From contig ML976987.1 of NCBI GenBank assembly GCA_010015675.1, forward strand, positions 1,147,880 through 1,211,879: a DNA stretch of 64,000 bases, read 5' to 3'. The translations under genes were made by a program, and so were the position numbers. Position 1 is the stretch's first letter. Each line of letters starts with the position of its first letter. This document shows, in pieces, positions 19,484-32,400 of the stretch. Source of the stretch: Byssothecium circinans (taxonomy: Eukaryota > Ascomycota > Dothideomycetes > Pleosporales > Massarinaceae). The notes under the pieces are model-generated. The model searched no databases. It saw only the letters and a program-made list of their open reading frames with translations, and had not been told where the DNA came from.

Positions 19484-21435
19484 TCAATCATCACCATCGC
19501 CATCGCCATCCTCCTTCTTCCCCACAGCCTCGAACTCCACCTCGCCCTCCACATTCCCCCCCTTATCCCTCCTAACCATCCGATACTTCCCGCCGTCCCA
19601 AAGATCCTTCAGCGTAATCTCCTTCGTCCTACCCAAGCTCTCGATATCGCCGATACGCTCGAGCGTCGCCTCCAGGAACGCCTCAAACCCGGGTTCCGAG
19701 CACACCTCGTTGAAGGCGCGTTGCATGGGCACCGAGTCGGCGCGCACCATGGCGTGCGAGTCGATTGCGAAGATGGAGAGTTCGTGGTGCTGGCGGATGA
19801 AATCCGCGCGCGTCATGATGAAGCGTGCCTGATGCAGCGGGAATTCGGGCAGGATGTGCCCGCGTTTGGGGTCGTAGATGTGTTCCATTTCGAGGGATTT
19901 TTTGTAGAGGGCCAGGGCGAGGACCATGGCTGTGGACTGGGGGAGAATTGGTCAGACACTTTTTGGGAAGAGGGATGAAGAGGAATGGGGGGGGGGGGGG
20001 GGGGGGGGGGGGGGTTTGAGACTTACGGCGTACTTTTGCTGGTCCATGACATCGTCGTCCATTTCCTCGCCGAGGATGCCGCAGTTGTTGAGGAACCATG
20101 TCTTCTCCATCAGGCAGATCTCGTCACACTTCTTAATCATGTTTTGGGATTTGGCCACGCGGTTCAGGAAGGTTAGACGGCCTCCTATCTTGTCGTAGAC
20201 TTCTTCTAGAACGGGCACGGGGGTTACTTCCTGCCAGTACTTCATGCGGTAGTTGCGTAAGGCTTGCATGGCGCGGTTTTTGGGGAGGTCGGATACCTGC
20301 GTGACCTCCATCCGGGTGGCGTGGTGCTTAAGCCGTTCGTAGACCCAGTATTTGTCCGAGTTGATGATGACGGTGGCGAGGTTCGAGGCAGCCCATTGTT
20401 CCGCGCGTTGCTGGATCAGCTCGATCAGATCACGGCCATTCTCATCGTCCCTGATTAGATGCGCTTGGTTGATGATCAGAATGAGAGGCCTTCCAACCCT
20501 AGCTCGGCGTCTCAACGCGACCTTTTCGAGCTTGTTGAAGGCTCGCTCAATGTCCAGTAGAGCTGATGCGTCGCGAGGTCCTCGGATGGAGAAGAGAGCG
20601 CCAATGTTGTCCTCGTGGAATTCAAAGTCCAGACATCGTCCAAGGCGGATGCGGAATATCTCAGGGTCTGCGTGTGCCTCTAGCATGGCGACGCCTTCGC
20701 CGTCGATCTTGGACATGGCATCAATCAGCATCGAGCTCTTCCCAGTTCCCTTCTCGCCGATGAGTAAATGGTAGCGTCCCTTCTCTTCACCGCTGATGAT
20801 CTTGTCGATGCGATCTTGCTCCTCTCGAGGGATCCATCGGTCGCTGACGTCTTTTATTTGAGGGGTTTCGCTATCAGGATGATCTTCTTTTGGTACCTCT
20901 TTTCCGGAGGCTGCGAGTTCGAGCACGGGATCACCGGGGGTAAAGGCGTTTTCCATCTTTTGCAGCACCATATGTTTGTAATACCTCGTGTAGCTGTAAC
21001 CGACCAAGCCGAGGATAAAGATGGAAGCGCCAGTTGTCATGGCGGATTCGAACATTTTGAAGGCGGTGCTCTTCCATTTTGACGATTTGGCCTCCTCTTT
21101 TTCAGGGCGAGTTCCTTCTTCGTGGACGCTCTCTGTTGCATCGTCCACGGGATTGGGTGGGTCATTGCCGGGTGCTTTTCAAGTTAGTACGCAAAATGAA
21201 TGTACGAGTAGCAGAGATTGACATACTGTATGAGTTAGTAGAGTCGACATGAGGATGGTCCCGCGTACCTGGGTGCGCCGCTCTGGCCAGTCAATGTGCG
21301 CCGGAATGACGTCTGGATTGGTGTCACGCTTCGGGGTCCAGGCGGCCGAAACCGACGCGGGAATAGATGTGGTTGACGCCGTTGAAACAGGACATGGACG
21401 CGTGTAATGGCTATAGGAGTGCGCATTAATGACAT
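19484..21435 (-). CDS. Mitochondrial AAA-type ATPase-domain protein
   Basis: The supported parts are an exon reading from about 21180 to 20027 and a last exon 19935-19484, joined by a 91-bp intron (GTAAGT, CCCCCAG). A transmembrane segment (TGASIFILGLVGYSYTRYYK) is followed by a P-loop NTPase domain with Walker A GEKGTGKSS and a Walker B-like LILIINQAH, where Asn replaces the usual Asp. The C-terminal region is helical or winged-helix-like and acidic at the end. The layout matches conserved fungal mitochondrial inner-membrane ATPase-domain proteins distantly like Yme2, but without its RNA-binding domain. A frame from Met 21435 reads like a mitochondrial presequence (Arg-rich, PRRFRPPG). I could not close the splice phase between it and the next exon: donor GTACGC leaves the wrong phase, and donor GTATGT follows a stop. 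The exact N-terminus is therefore open. Confidence 0.75.
19987..20014. repeat. 28-base G homopolymer in intron
   Basis: An uninterrupted run of 28 G sits inside the intron between the last two exons of the mitochondrial ATPase gene (a C-run on the coding strand, before the acceptor). Its true length is unreliable in most sequencing chemistries. Confidence 0.95.
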
Positions 21436-22130
21436 TACGTGACCCGGCGCGCAGTGCGTCGCGCGAAGCCTGGACGTGCAGACGACGTTCTAGAAGGCGC
21501 CGACGGCCAATTCAGGGGGAGGGGAAGGGAACGGGGCGCGCGACCAGCATGCGCGCAGAGGGACGCAACTGAGATGAGGGTGAGGATCCGATGAGATGTG
21601 AGATGTGAAATGTGAAATAGACAATGACGGACGTGAGGGACACACGGACAGGAGAGGAGGTCAGTGCGGGTCAATCGCCGAGTCGCTCGCCGGAGGGATT
21701 GACGGGACGGGCATGACGACTGTACGGAGTGCAAGAAGGGATTCACTATTTCGCGGCGCGTAGAGAAGAGTCCTTGATTCATCTTAGCAAAACATCTCCG
21801 AGGACAAGGCCGATGTTGATATGGAAAGGCGAAGGTTTGCCTCCGCGCATGACGGCACAGGGGTGCTCGGCTGGCTCCGGGCTTTTCCGACCGACTTCCG
21901 AGCTTCGAGCTAACCTCGTCAGAAAAAAATTGGTGAAGCATGGCCGACTTCTCTCTTCATTGAGCATTCACCTTCATCTTCATCTTCTGCATCTCTATCT
22001 TGACGTGCCCACTGTACATTAATGCTCCTTTTCTGTATATTATCTTTGCAGTCTACCTCTCCCTGAGTTCCTTCCTTTTCCTACCGTTCTTTCCTGGATA
22101 GTCGCTGTCGCTGTTTACTGGGCCGGAGAC
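21436..22130. other. Divergent promoter region
   Basis: About 700 bp between the mitochondrial ATPase gene (-) and the CLU1 homologue (+). A minus-strand open frame of 168 codons ends at 21435, but it has no domain and is GC-driven. It should hold both promoters and 5' leaders. Confidence 0.45.
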
Positions 22131-25100
22131 ATGGCGAATGATGCTGGTACGTTCAGCTATGGCTGCCCCTACCTCCCTCCAACACGAGCGGTAGCATGGC
22201 TTCGGGAATGTCATTGAATGCTGTACGCATGGCTAATGCTTATGCCTCCACAGAACCCCAGAATGGCGCCGTGGAGAAGTCCAACGGCGAGAGCGTAGAG
22301 CAGACAGGCGACGCCAATGGCCACATGGAGAGTGAGCATCATCACAAGACCACGCAATCTACATGGCACTGACGGCGCAGACATCTTCTCCATCACCATC
22401 AAGCTCCCGCATGCTCCCTACGAGCACTCGATTACGGTGCGTCATACATACAAGAGGATAGAACAGGACGGAATGCTGATGCATGGCAGATCTCGACACA
22501 GGAGCAGGTGCAGGACCTCCGCCAGGCCATTGTGGAGTCGCCGCAGCTCTTCCAGTACTCGTGCTTCCACCTGGAGCTCGACGGCCAGCGCGTCAACGAC
22601 TTCGTGGAGCTCTCCGATGTGCCGGGACTCAAGCCGGACGCCGTCCTCACCCTCGTCGAGGACCCGTATACAGAGAAGGAGGCGCGGTTGCACGTCATCC
22701 GCATTCGGGAGCTGATTGGCGCTGCCGGCGACCGCACCGATGCTCTGCACGGCATCACGGCCGGTCTGTCATTGCACGACACCGTCGGCCTGGACGAGTC
22801 GGGCAAGCCCAAGCCGGAGGGCGCTGAGACGACACCGCTGAGCGACTACGATTTCAAGGCCCCAGGAAACGTCAAGACCCTGCTGGCACCGTCTCAGGAG
22901 CCCGCACCCAAGACGATCAAGTCCATCTCCGTATCGCCGTGGAACCCCCCGCCATACCACCTGCGGTCAAAGGGCCATTTGCTGTACCTGCTTCTCAACA
23001 CGAATGAGAACGAGCAGCACCACATCACGGCGACAGTCTCAGGATTCTACGTCAACAAGTCATCCAATGCGAAATTCGACCCCTCGCCCCGTCAGGCTCC
23101 CAAGGCCCACTCCGCCCACTCACTGCTTAGGCTGATTGAGGAACTATCTCCTTCCTTCAGCTCCTCCTTCCAGAAGTACCTCGAGCACACCCAGAAGCGC
23201 GATCCCCTCACCTTCTTCCAGCTGTCCAACGCCATCCCTGCCAACCCGTGGCTCGTCCCCGCCTCCAGCGCATCCAACGCCTCACACCAGCCCGACCTCG
23301 CGCGAACGCAGGAAAGCTATCTCATTGCAGGAGTTGAGAACACGGAGACTCTCCGTGACTGGAATGAGGAGTTCCAGTCCACCCGTGAGATGCCCAAAGA
23401 GGCTGTCCACGACCGTGTCTTCAGGGAGCGTCTCACCTCAAAGTTGTTTGCCGACTACAATGACGCCGCTACACGGGGTGCCATGCTTGTTGCGCGCGGT
23501 GAGATTGCGCCCCTGAACCCTACCGAGGCCAAGGATGCGCAGATCTTCGTGTACAACAACATCTTCTACTCGTTCGGAGCGGATGGTGTCGGTACATTTG
23601 GCACCGAGGGTGGTGACGAGGCCGCTCGTGTGGCTGTTGGCAAGGACGTCTTTGGTGTCCGCGCCGTCAATAACCTCGATATTTCTGGCCTCTTCACCGC
23701 GGGTACCGTTGTAGTCGACTATCTCGGAAAGCGTATCGTCGGCCAGAGCATCGTACCTGGTATTTTCAAACAGCGTGAAGAGGGAGAGCATCAGATCGAT
23801 TATGGAGCGGTCGAGGGCAAGGAGATTGTTGCTGACGACAAATCCTTCGTCCCTCTGTTTGAGAAGTTGTCCCAGGCGTTGCGCGTAAAGAAGCATCCTG
23901 TGTGGGACAAGGACGATGTCCGACATGAGCTGGAAGGCAGTGTCGAGACAAAGGGTCTCATTGGTACTGACGGTAGGCGCTATGCGCTGGATCTGTACCG
24001 CCTCACCCCTGTCGATGTTGCTTGGATCGAGGCGCACTGGAGCGAGCCTGGCAAGGATGGAGAGGAGAAGCCAAAGGACAAGGACTACCCTCACCGCATG
24101 GCGACTCTGCGTCCCGAGTTGGTGGAATCGTATGGCCGCCTGAAACTGCGAGAGTACGTTCAGAAAGAGCTTGAAAAGAAGGCGGAAGCTGCAAAAAACG
24201 GCGAAACCACCGAGAAGGCAGAGAAAAATGACACCGACGAGAAGAAGGAGTCGAAGAAAGAGTCGGATGACAAGGAAGAGTCCAAAGAGGAGACCGAGGC
24301 GGCTGAACAGGAGCGCGTCGACATCTCCGGCTTCCAGTTCACGCTCAACCCGGATGTGTTCTGTGGTCAGCACCCTCAGTCCGAAGAGGACAAGGAGGAA
24401 TGGGCCAAGGACGAGGCCGAGGTCCGCGCTGCTTGCAACCACCTATTGACCGATGTCATGCCGCGATTGATCCAGGAGCTCAAGGATGGCGATGTTGGCT
24501 TCCCCATGGACGGACAGTCGCTGAGCTCGCTCTTGCATAAGCGGGGAATTAACATCCACTACCTTGGTAAGATCGCCGAGCTTGCAGACAAGGAAGACCC
24601 GCGCCTGCAGGCTTTGAAGCGACTGGTTATCCAAGAAATGGTTACCCGTGGTTTCAAGCATTTTGCCAATTTGAAGCTGCGGAACATATCTGCTCCTTTC
24701 GCTGCGCCATGTCTGGCTCACTTGCTCAACTGCCTTCTCGGCAGCGAGCTCAATGGGAAGCCTGTAGCGGAGAGCGATTCCGAGCTCAAGTCGATGTACC
24801 CCGAATGCGACTTTAGCTTCGAGAAGCTCACCCCAGAAGACGTGAAGAAAGAGGTGGCGGCACAAGTTGCCTTGAGATACCGATACGACCTGGGTGACTC
24901 CTGGATTGAGCCGGGCAAACAGCTCCAGCTCCTCCGTGAGATTGCCCTCAAGCTGGGTCTGCAACTCGAGAACAAAGACTACGCATTCACGAAGGAGGCC
25001 TCGACAGCAACAAATGGTGCTACCCTCGGGGCCGACGGTGCACCGGCAACAGACGGGAACACAACTTCGAGCAAGAAGAAGAAGAACAAGACCGCATCAC

Positions 25101-26146
25101 CCGCACGTTCAGCAAGCCCTGCTCCGGCAGTTCTGCAAACTTTCCACGCCGACAACATTGTCAACATCGTGCCGGTCGTCAAGGAAGCCTCACCGAAGAG
25201 CTTGCTCGCGGAGGAGGCCCTGGAGGCTGGCCGCATGTCTGTGGCCCAAGATCAGAAGGAGCTTGGACAGGAGCTGCTGCTTGAGTCACTCACTCTCCAC
25301 GAGCAGATCTACGGCGTGCTTCACCCTGAAGTTGCCCATGTTTATCACACTCTTTCCAACCTGCTCTTCAATTTGGACGACAAAGCTGCTGCGCTTGAGC
25401 TCGCCCACAAGGCCGTCATCGTCTCTGAGCGCACACTCGGTCTTGATCACGCAGACACTGTTCTAGCATACCTCAACCTGGCTCTGTTCGAGCACGCTAC
25501 AGGAAACGGCCGGAGCGCATTGAACTACGTCCGCCACGCTCTGGAGCTATGGAAGATTGTCTACGGCGTTGACCACCCCGACTCCATCACCACACTCAAC
25601 AACGCCGCCGTCATCCTCCAGACGCTAAAGAACTACCCCGAGTCCAAAGCCTGGTTCGAAGCCTCCCTCACCATCTGCGACCAAATCTCAGGCAAAGACT
25701 CCATCGCCACTGCCACCCTCCTCTTCCAGACGGCGCAATCGCTCGCATTGGTCAAGGACATGCGCGGCGCCGTCAACCGCATGCGCGAATCCTACAACAT
25801 CTTCAACACGGTGCTCGGACCAGAGGACCGCAACACCAAGGAAGCGGAACAATGGCTCGAGCAGCTCACCACCAGCGCCGTGACACAGGCCAAGGCCATG
25901 GCGTCCGGCCGTCTCCGCCATCTCCAGCTCGGTCGGCGCGGGGCTCTCCGCCCGCAAGCGGCAGTCGGCCAGACTGCCCACGAGACGACGACTGCGAGCC
26001 GTCCGCGCGCGGGCACGAACCGTGTCGATCAGCGCAGTATCGATGAGCTGATGAAGTACATCGAGGGGGATGTGCCGAAGACGACGACGAAGAAGAGGAC
26101 GGGGGCGCTGAATCCTAAGAGGAGGACGGCGGGGACGTCGAAGTGA
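22131..26146 (+). CDS. clu1: Clustered mitochondria protein CLU1/TIF31
   Basis: Four exons, 22131-22146, 22254-22331, 22381-22436 and 22490-26146, with introns of 107, 49 and 53 bp; phases close and give 1268 residues. The start MANDAG lies in a 16-nt first exon. The order of parts is that of the Clu family: an N-terminal beta-grasp region, then the Clu domain around AARVAVGKDVFGVRAVNNLD, a CLU-central region rich in Lys/Glu with an eIF3-p135-like segment, and C-terminal TPRs (LEEQ-like repeats around HPEVAHVYHTLSNLLFNLDD and HADTVLAYLNLALFEHATG). A Lys/Arg-rich tail ends the protein. Clu1 is cytosolic, binds mRNAs for mitochondrial proteins, and is needed for normal mitochondrial distribution; in yeast it was also found with eIF3. 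Length fits (about 1250-1300). A 334-codon frame on the opposite strand is a shadow. Confidence 0.95.
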
Positions 26147-29100
26147 GACGAGGAGAGATGTCGACTTGCGTGTTTAAACCTGGGGGAATTTATTTTTTTC
26201 TTCGCAGCTTTAATGGCGCAAGCAGCTAAAAAGTACATGGGCTTTTTTTTGGGACATTTCCCCTCCTGCTTTTTTCATGTTCTCGACACGGCCTGCTGGA
26301 AATTTCTACTGTATTATATGTATGTAGCATGGTGCTAGCTAATTAGGCTTGTAATTCTGTGCGCGGAGCTCGTCTCGTCTCGTCTTGTCTTGTCGCGTCT
26401 TGTTCATGATTCTGGGTTGTTGGTTGTTGTTTTTTTTCCCAGGGGGGGGGTTTCTGGTGGGATCGCGCGGTATATACTAAGGTCAGTATATATAGTACAC
26501 TACACTACACAAAACTCTCCATTCATGATTGGTCGCTGGTTTTTCTTCTGGGTGTGTTGTATTTGGGAGAGTTGGGCATGTGTGGTTTGCGGTGTCGCTG
26601 GAGTGGAGTGGAGTGGAGTGCGGTGCCGTGGGGTGGGGTGGTTTGGGGTGGTAGGCTTGTGTACTGTGTATGTGCATAGGTCGTGCTTGGGAGTGGGTGA
26701 GTAGGGTGGGTTGTTGAGGTTATAGGGTGACAGAGAGGGGGGATAGATAGGATCTGTTAGTAGCGGTGACGGTGACGGTGACGCTATTGATGGAATAGGA
26801 GAAGTGATGGCTGTTTTGTTAGTTGCGTGATGTATAAACGTATGATGGAGGCTCTTACCTTATTAAGGGGCGGTGTATGGTACCGTACTTGAGGACTGCT
26901 TAGGTGGGGTGGACTGGAGTGGAGTGCAGTAGAGTGCAGTGGAGTGGGGTGGGTATGCGATGTAGAATACAGACTTCTGAAGGATGATGTGATGATCTAA
27001 GTTACGCCATGCATGCAGCGCAGCGCAGCGCAGTGTTGTATAAGGGAAGGTCCTCAGCGTGAATAAACTAAATATAAGAAGGCCTACCCTAACTTGTAAG
27101 GAGGTACTATTTAGGTCCCGACCTAAAGACAGTTCCCTTCCACCTCCAGCAGGATTAAAGGAAACTTAGTGTAATATAAGTAGGGAAAAGAACGCGGTCT
27201 ACTACGCCTAAGCAAGGAGTTACACGTACGGCAAATAGCGGAATATAAGGACGCAGGAGGGCTTGAAGGAAGGCTAGGTTAGGTCGTTGGGTTAGTGTTA
27301 GGGAGGAAATGCGTAGGTAGCTAGGAAGTGAGGGTTTAGGCTGTGGGTGGCGTGGTGGTAAGGGATAGAGAGATACTTCTATATTCTATATTATTAATGG
27401 TTAGTTTGGTGGGAGGCGCGGGGGCAGGTCGAGTTGATTTCGTAGTGTAGTGTAGAATGTAGAATAGATGCTGTAGTGTGTAATTACGCACTTTATACAC
27501 AGTCGCTATAAAGTAAGTAGGTAGAAGGGAGATGATCTAAGGCTTTCTTTTATTCATCCATTCAATTATTCGTTCACATTAGCGCGCTTAAAAGTTCTAA
27601 AAAAAAAAAAAGAGTATAGAAATAGTCCACCTTGCTCCTTAGTGAATTACAGCATTCGTGAAGAAAGGGCGAAAGTAGAAGTGGTTTTCTTTTTTATCAA
27701 CGTCTCTAGCTCTCCCTCATAACGAATGCGTGCAGATAAAACAACACCTTGCTTTACTGAGTCTGCTAGAGATGAGTAGCAGTACTGCTTAAAACCCATG
27801 CAACGTTAGTAGGCAAACCGATTCTTCTTTTTCTTCTTCTTTTCAACCTGCACCGTTCTCAGAACCAGACTCGCGCTCGCGCTCGGGCAATGATAGGGAT
27901 AAGCAGAATAATGATGTAGTGAGATACCCAGCAAGCACAGTGCTGCAACTTAACCTTTTTAACACAGGCATTTGCATTTCCTGAACCGCGAATCGGGTGA
28001 CGTGTATAGCGGTCACTTACGTTTTGAGCTCGCGCGTCGACTCTAATAGTACCGAATAGAAAATAACTACAGGTAACTATAGTATATATCAATCCTCTTC
28101 TCCTCGCAAATCCGCAATCCGCAACCCCACACAACAGCTTCCCTCTCCCTCCCTTGACAGACCTTGCGCCTCCGATAAATGTCCAACCGCGCACTCCACC
28201 AACCCCGAACCCAAACCTGAACCTTGACGCTCCCTTCTCGGCCCAAATCAACAAAAAAAAGTTTCCTTCGGTATCCCGCTCGGCATCCCGCCCGGCTCGC
28301 TGTGCAGTACAGACCGGACCGACGGCACGACTGATCATGACTCAGCGCAGCTATCTAGCCGACGGTGTGAGATTCGGCTCGGTTCGCCTCGGGACTAGGG
28401 GACGTCCTTCGGGACGAGACGAAGCAACGAAGGAAGAGAGGAACGGTTTGGAAGGGAAAAAAAATTCCAACCCCTCGCCCTTTTCTCAATCAACCAACCA
28501 ACGGCAGAGAATCTCAGCATCAACCCCCGTCGTCTCGATACGAATCCCACAATACCATCGAAATAAACGTAATAATACCCTGCCATGTACCGACCCGCCC
28601 TGACCTTGGGAACCGCACGCATGTGATGCAGTGCGAGTGCGAGTGCGAGTGCGACCCCATCCCATCCAATGCAATAATCCACGCCATCTAAACTTCACCC
28701 ACTCACTGCCCGCATTCTCCCCAAGGATTCATCGGCTCAGCGGCTCGGGAGGGGGGGGAGGCTTCTTTCCCACGATACCCCCCGGCCGCTAAGCAATAAA
28801 CAATAAACAAAACATGACTCGTGGGAAAACCACAAAAGTTAAGTACCCCTTATGGCTTGTGGCGCATGCGCACCCTCGCCAGCACCAGCGCCTGCCCTAT
28901 TTCAGGGAAAATAAAAATACAAAATACAAAATTGGAATTAATGATCCCGCTATAGTGGATACGGTATACTGCCCTTACGGTTTACTCTTCACCGAGAGCA
29001 ACGGCGTGCCCGCAAGCCGAACCCGAAACCCAAAAAAGACAGGCAGATATACGGACAGATGGATAGACGGATGGACGGGAGTCACGGGACGGGGACAGGA

Positions 29101-31320
29101 GAAAAGCACGTTTACTATACTTACTGTACGTATGTCTAGTCCTTCCCTTCCTTTCCTTCCTTCCATCCCTTTCCCTTTCCTTGGAGTGGCAATCGCACGA
29201 GAATCATAATCATAATCATGATCCCGCGCCCAAATAGAGAAAAAAAAAAGATTTTATAAAAAAAGAAAAGAAAAAGAAAAGGAAGCATAAGCTTTTCGCT
29301 AAAACGGATCCGGATCCCCGTTGGGCTGACGATATGATCATACGATGCAATCATACTATATTATACAACGTACAACATACAATATGCAAAAGCCAGAGCA
29401 GAGCGCGGGCGTGGGTGAACGGGACGTGTACATGTACAGTCAGCGTTAAGTTGAGTTGAGGGAAGGAATGAAGGTCGGTTGCCGGGTGGGATGGGGTGCG
29501 GGCGGTGTGGTGTACTGCAGATAGGATTCGAATGAATGAATAATGCCGACAAGGTCACAAACTCACAAACTCACAGACTCCCAGGCTCACAGCAAACACG
29601 TACGGCTTATTGATAAGAACTTAGAAGGACGGCATACCACACCACACCATACCACACCATACCACACCATACCACACCATACCACACCATACCACACCAT
29701 ACCACACCATACCACACCATACCACACCATACCACACCATACCACACTATACCACACTATACCACACTATACCACACTATACCACACCATACCATAGTAA
29801 CCATACCACAGTAACCATACTACTATACCTAACGGTGCGGTGCGAGTGCGGTAGACATAAAATGTGGGGGCCAAAACGCAGCATTTTTTGCCTTCTTCTC
29901 CTCCTTCGTTGCTAATGTTTCGCCTCTCCCAAGGTAAGGCAAGGCAAGGCAAGGCAAGGCAAGCCTGTCGTACCTGTGCAAAGTATATTCCATTCCAGTA
30001 TCATTATTCATCATTATAATGCAGGGAAACGGACACGCACAACACCGCCATCGCGCGCCAAACAACTACCACCCAGTCAGTCTAGATAACCTCAAGGCAT
30101 GAAAAGGAAAAGGAAAAGGGCGCTTGACTTTCCGCGTCGACCACATGGCATGCTTCCCTTATCTTATCTTATCTTATCCACAGTCCCAGTTGCATAAATC
30201 AATAATGAATAATGAAAGGTCAGGCAACAACACACAATTTCAAGGGAAGGGAAGGGCAACATGGGAGGGAAGTCGATCAGGGTCAATCGCCGCACTGGTT
30301 CGCAGGGGACCCGCGTGGTTGGTACGCCCGTTGCCCAGTTGCCCAGTTGCCCAGTTGCCCAGTTGCCCGTTTCCGTTTCTCGCTAGATATTCTTTTTACT
30401 TCTTCTCTCGCGAGTCGCGAAGAGGAGTGGGGCGCGCATATTACAGTACTGTGCTTGTACGATATCGACTGGGGAACGGGACAAGTCATGCTGATTTAGT
30501 CCATTCCTGTGGAAGTTGTAAGCGGGATGTTGTCATTATCATTTTATCATTGGACCGCTCGGGTTTAAAGAAAAGAAAAGAGGAGCTTGCGGCAGCCCTA
30601 CACAGAATAAAGGCCCGCTTCCAATCGCACCCATATTGCCGCGTTTGGCCAAGGCAATGCGCGAGGCCTGCCGCCGTTAGAGATGTGCCCTGTGACTGCT
30701 GCTTCAGCTGCCGCGTCTGAAATCGAGAGGGTGTTTCATCCTGCAAACATACTTTCCTCTTCTCCTTTAATAATAATGTGAGGGTCCAGATGTCAAAGGC
30801 AGGCAACGCGGTCGGCGACGCTAGGGAACTTCTTCCGCCAGCGCCGCCTTCTGCCTGCTTTAACGTGTTTGAGAAAGCGCCGCTCAGCGCTCACTCGTCG
30901 GCGGAGCTAGCGTGCCGCTGCCTTGTCCCACCCGGAGGATCAAAATTAAACGGTGCTGGGGGCAGGGATCGTGGGGAGGCACGAAATAAGGCTGAAGAAG
31001 AACTTCGGGAAAAGGGTCAAAAGGGGTACGTCAGTGCTCTATAAAATCATCTGATTTGGGCAAGGGCTGGGATGGTAAATCGTGGAAAATTTCAAAATGT
31101 CGCGAGCATAGTGCACAATTTGCGAGCCAGACGACGAGATGGGAACGGAGAAGACTGATTTGAGGATAACGGTGTGAATTGTCTATTGGTGGTATTGTTT
31201 GGCTTCGGCTTCCGAGGCTTCGGTGACGAAGCTGCTTGGTCGTTGGCCAGCCGCAGCGGCTCAGCGCTCACGCTTCCGCAAAGTTTGGTGGAGGTAATAG
31301 GCTGAATTTTGACTCCTGGC
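26147..31320. other. 5-kb gene-free region with many simple repeats
   Basis: No supported gene. It holds tandem short repeats: cgtctcgtct-type (26366-26400), gtggagtgga-type (26595-26650), gcgcagcgca (27015-27035), gtgcgagtgcga (28628-28655), the 10-bp array at 29641-29790, aaggcaaggc (29935-29962), cttatcttat (30158-30180) and cagttgccc (30330-30372). The stretch 27050-27250 is AT-richer and may be old repeat DNA. ORFs here are short, GC-driven and without domains. Confidence 0.55.
29641..29790. repeat. 10-bp minisatellite, 15 units
   Basis: Fifteen head-to-tail units of accacaccat, with a block of four carrying accacactat. The open frames it creates (His-Thr-Thr-Pro-Tyr) are by-products. 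Confidence 0.95.
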
Positions 31321-32400
31321 TCACACTGTGCGTCGATCAGCCATCACTCGCACGATGGAGCCCGGGCCTGCGATTTCTACGAGCTACGGTCGGGTCAGCG
31401 TGGGCCGCACCTGAAGAGAAGTGGAATGGGAGCAAAATCCGTAACATTGGTTGGTGTTGGTGAAGACGCGATAGGAAGGAGCGCAGGTCGTACCTTCTCG
31501 TGCCAGCTTAGCAAGACACTCATGGCTTGTCCTCCGCCCTCGCCGCCGCCGCGGGAGTGGATCTGAGAAAAGCCCGTGGCCTGCGGGGTGAGCGTCCGCG
31601 ATGTGTTCGCTGCGCTCGTCTGCGCCATGCCCTTGTAGCTGGTGCCATATGTTAGCCAGCCCGCTCCAGGTACCAGGTCGAGCTGCGAGTTGGACAGAAG
31701 GGAGGTACACAATCATCATGGACGAGACGTGACCAAAAGGCGGTCAGAGGGAAAGGACATGTCCAGAAAGGGAAGCAGGGCATACATGTACTTCATCAGC
31801 ACGTCCAATGCTTCCGTTCCACCGGGCGCGCTGTATAGACGGCTTAATATTGGTGACATGTCGGCCTGGCGGATAGATTGGAGGATCTCAATGACCGTAG
31901 CCAGGTGTATTTCCTATCGAATAGTGAGACACGGGTTAGCCTGGTTTCCTCATTGTGTACCTGTGCAATGGCGCGAGCGCGTCGTCCCGGTCGCTGGAAG
32001 CCCGAGGCCGCAGCGGCGGGCGCGCGACGGCAACAGCAACGGCCAAATACAGAGACATGAATTGTGGGGTGTGCTCTACAGCCACTGCATGCACTGGTGG
32101 AAGGACGGTGGTGGTGGTGGTGGTGGTGGTGGTGGTGGGTGGGTGGGGAGTGTCAGGTAGCATGTTGCAACCTACCTTGCCCTTCTCGTCCCCGCCATAT
32201 GGAGGGTTCTCGAGCGCTCCTTGCAGTGCGCCCTCACTGTCTCCCCCTCTGAGAAGCTGCCGTATCTGCCCCGCGAGCGACTGTACATCGGCTGTGGAGA
32301 CGGGTGTGACGGACGGCGTGAGCGAGCTGAGGTCGAAGTTGGCGGGGGAGTCCGGGTCTAAGGCGTCAATATTGATGGTGCGCCAGTTGACGGTGGCCAT
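31321..32400 (-). CDS. arc15: Arp2/3 complex subunit 5 (ARPC5, p16-Arc)
   Basis: Four exons, 32400-32176, 31913-31786, 31638-31494 and 31383-31321, with introns of 262, 147 and 110 bp; all phases close and give 186 residues. The N-terminus (TVNWRTINIDALDPDSPANF) and the repeat-like helices (QIRQLLRGGDSEGALQGALE, LATVIEILQSIRQADMSPIL) are typical of ARPC5. The C-terminus ends in SWHEKLVEIAGPGSIVRVM then ADRRTV, the conserved family tail. ARPC5 is a structural subunit of the Arp2/3 actin nucleator that supports cortical patches and endocytosis. Length fits, with a Gly-rich insert (RGGGEGGGQ) common in fungi. Intron 1 contains a (CCA)n tract at 32106-32140. Introns are longer than the 50 bp usual in this window. 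Confidence 0.93.
32106..32140. repeat. (GGT)n trinucleotide tract in ARPC5 intron 1
   Basis: About eleven ggt units on the plus strand, inside the first intron of the ARPC5 gene (CCA on its coding strand). Confidence 0.9.

Noticed and set aside
19025..19978. 317-codon plus-strand frame
   Set aside because: Runs through low-complexity DNA and then antisense to the mitochondrial ATPase exon.
23438..24442. 334-codon minus-strand open frame
   Set aside because: Entirely antisense to the CLU1 coding exon; hydrophobic Leu/Val runs arise from the complement of Lys/Glu codons.
29641..29790. CRISPR-like array
   Set aside because: Perfect tandem units without spacers in a eukaryotic genome.
29543..29797. 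84-codon His/Thr/Pro/Tyr repeat peptide
   Set aside because: By-product of the 10-bp minisatellite.
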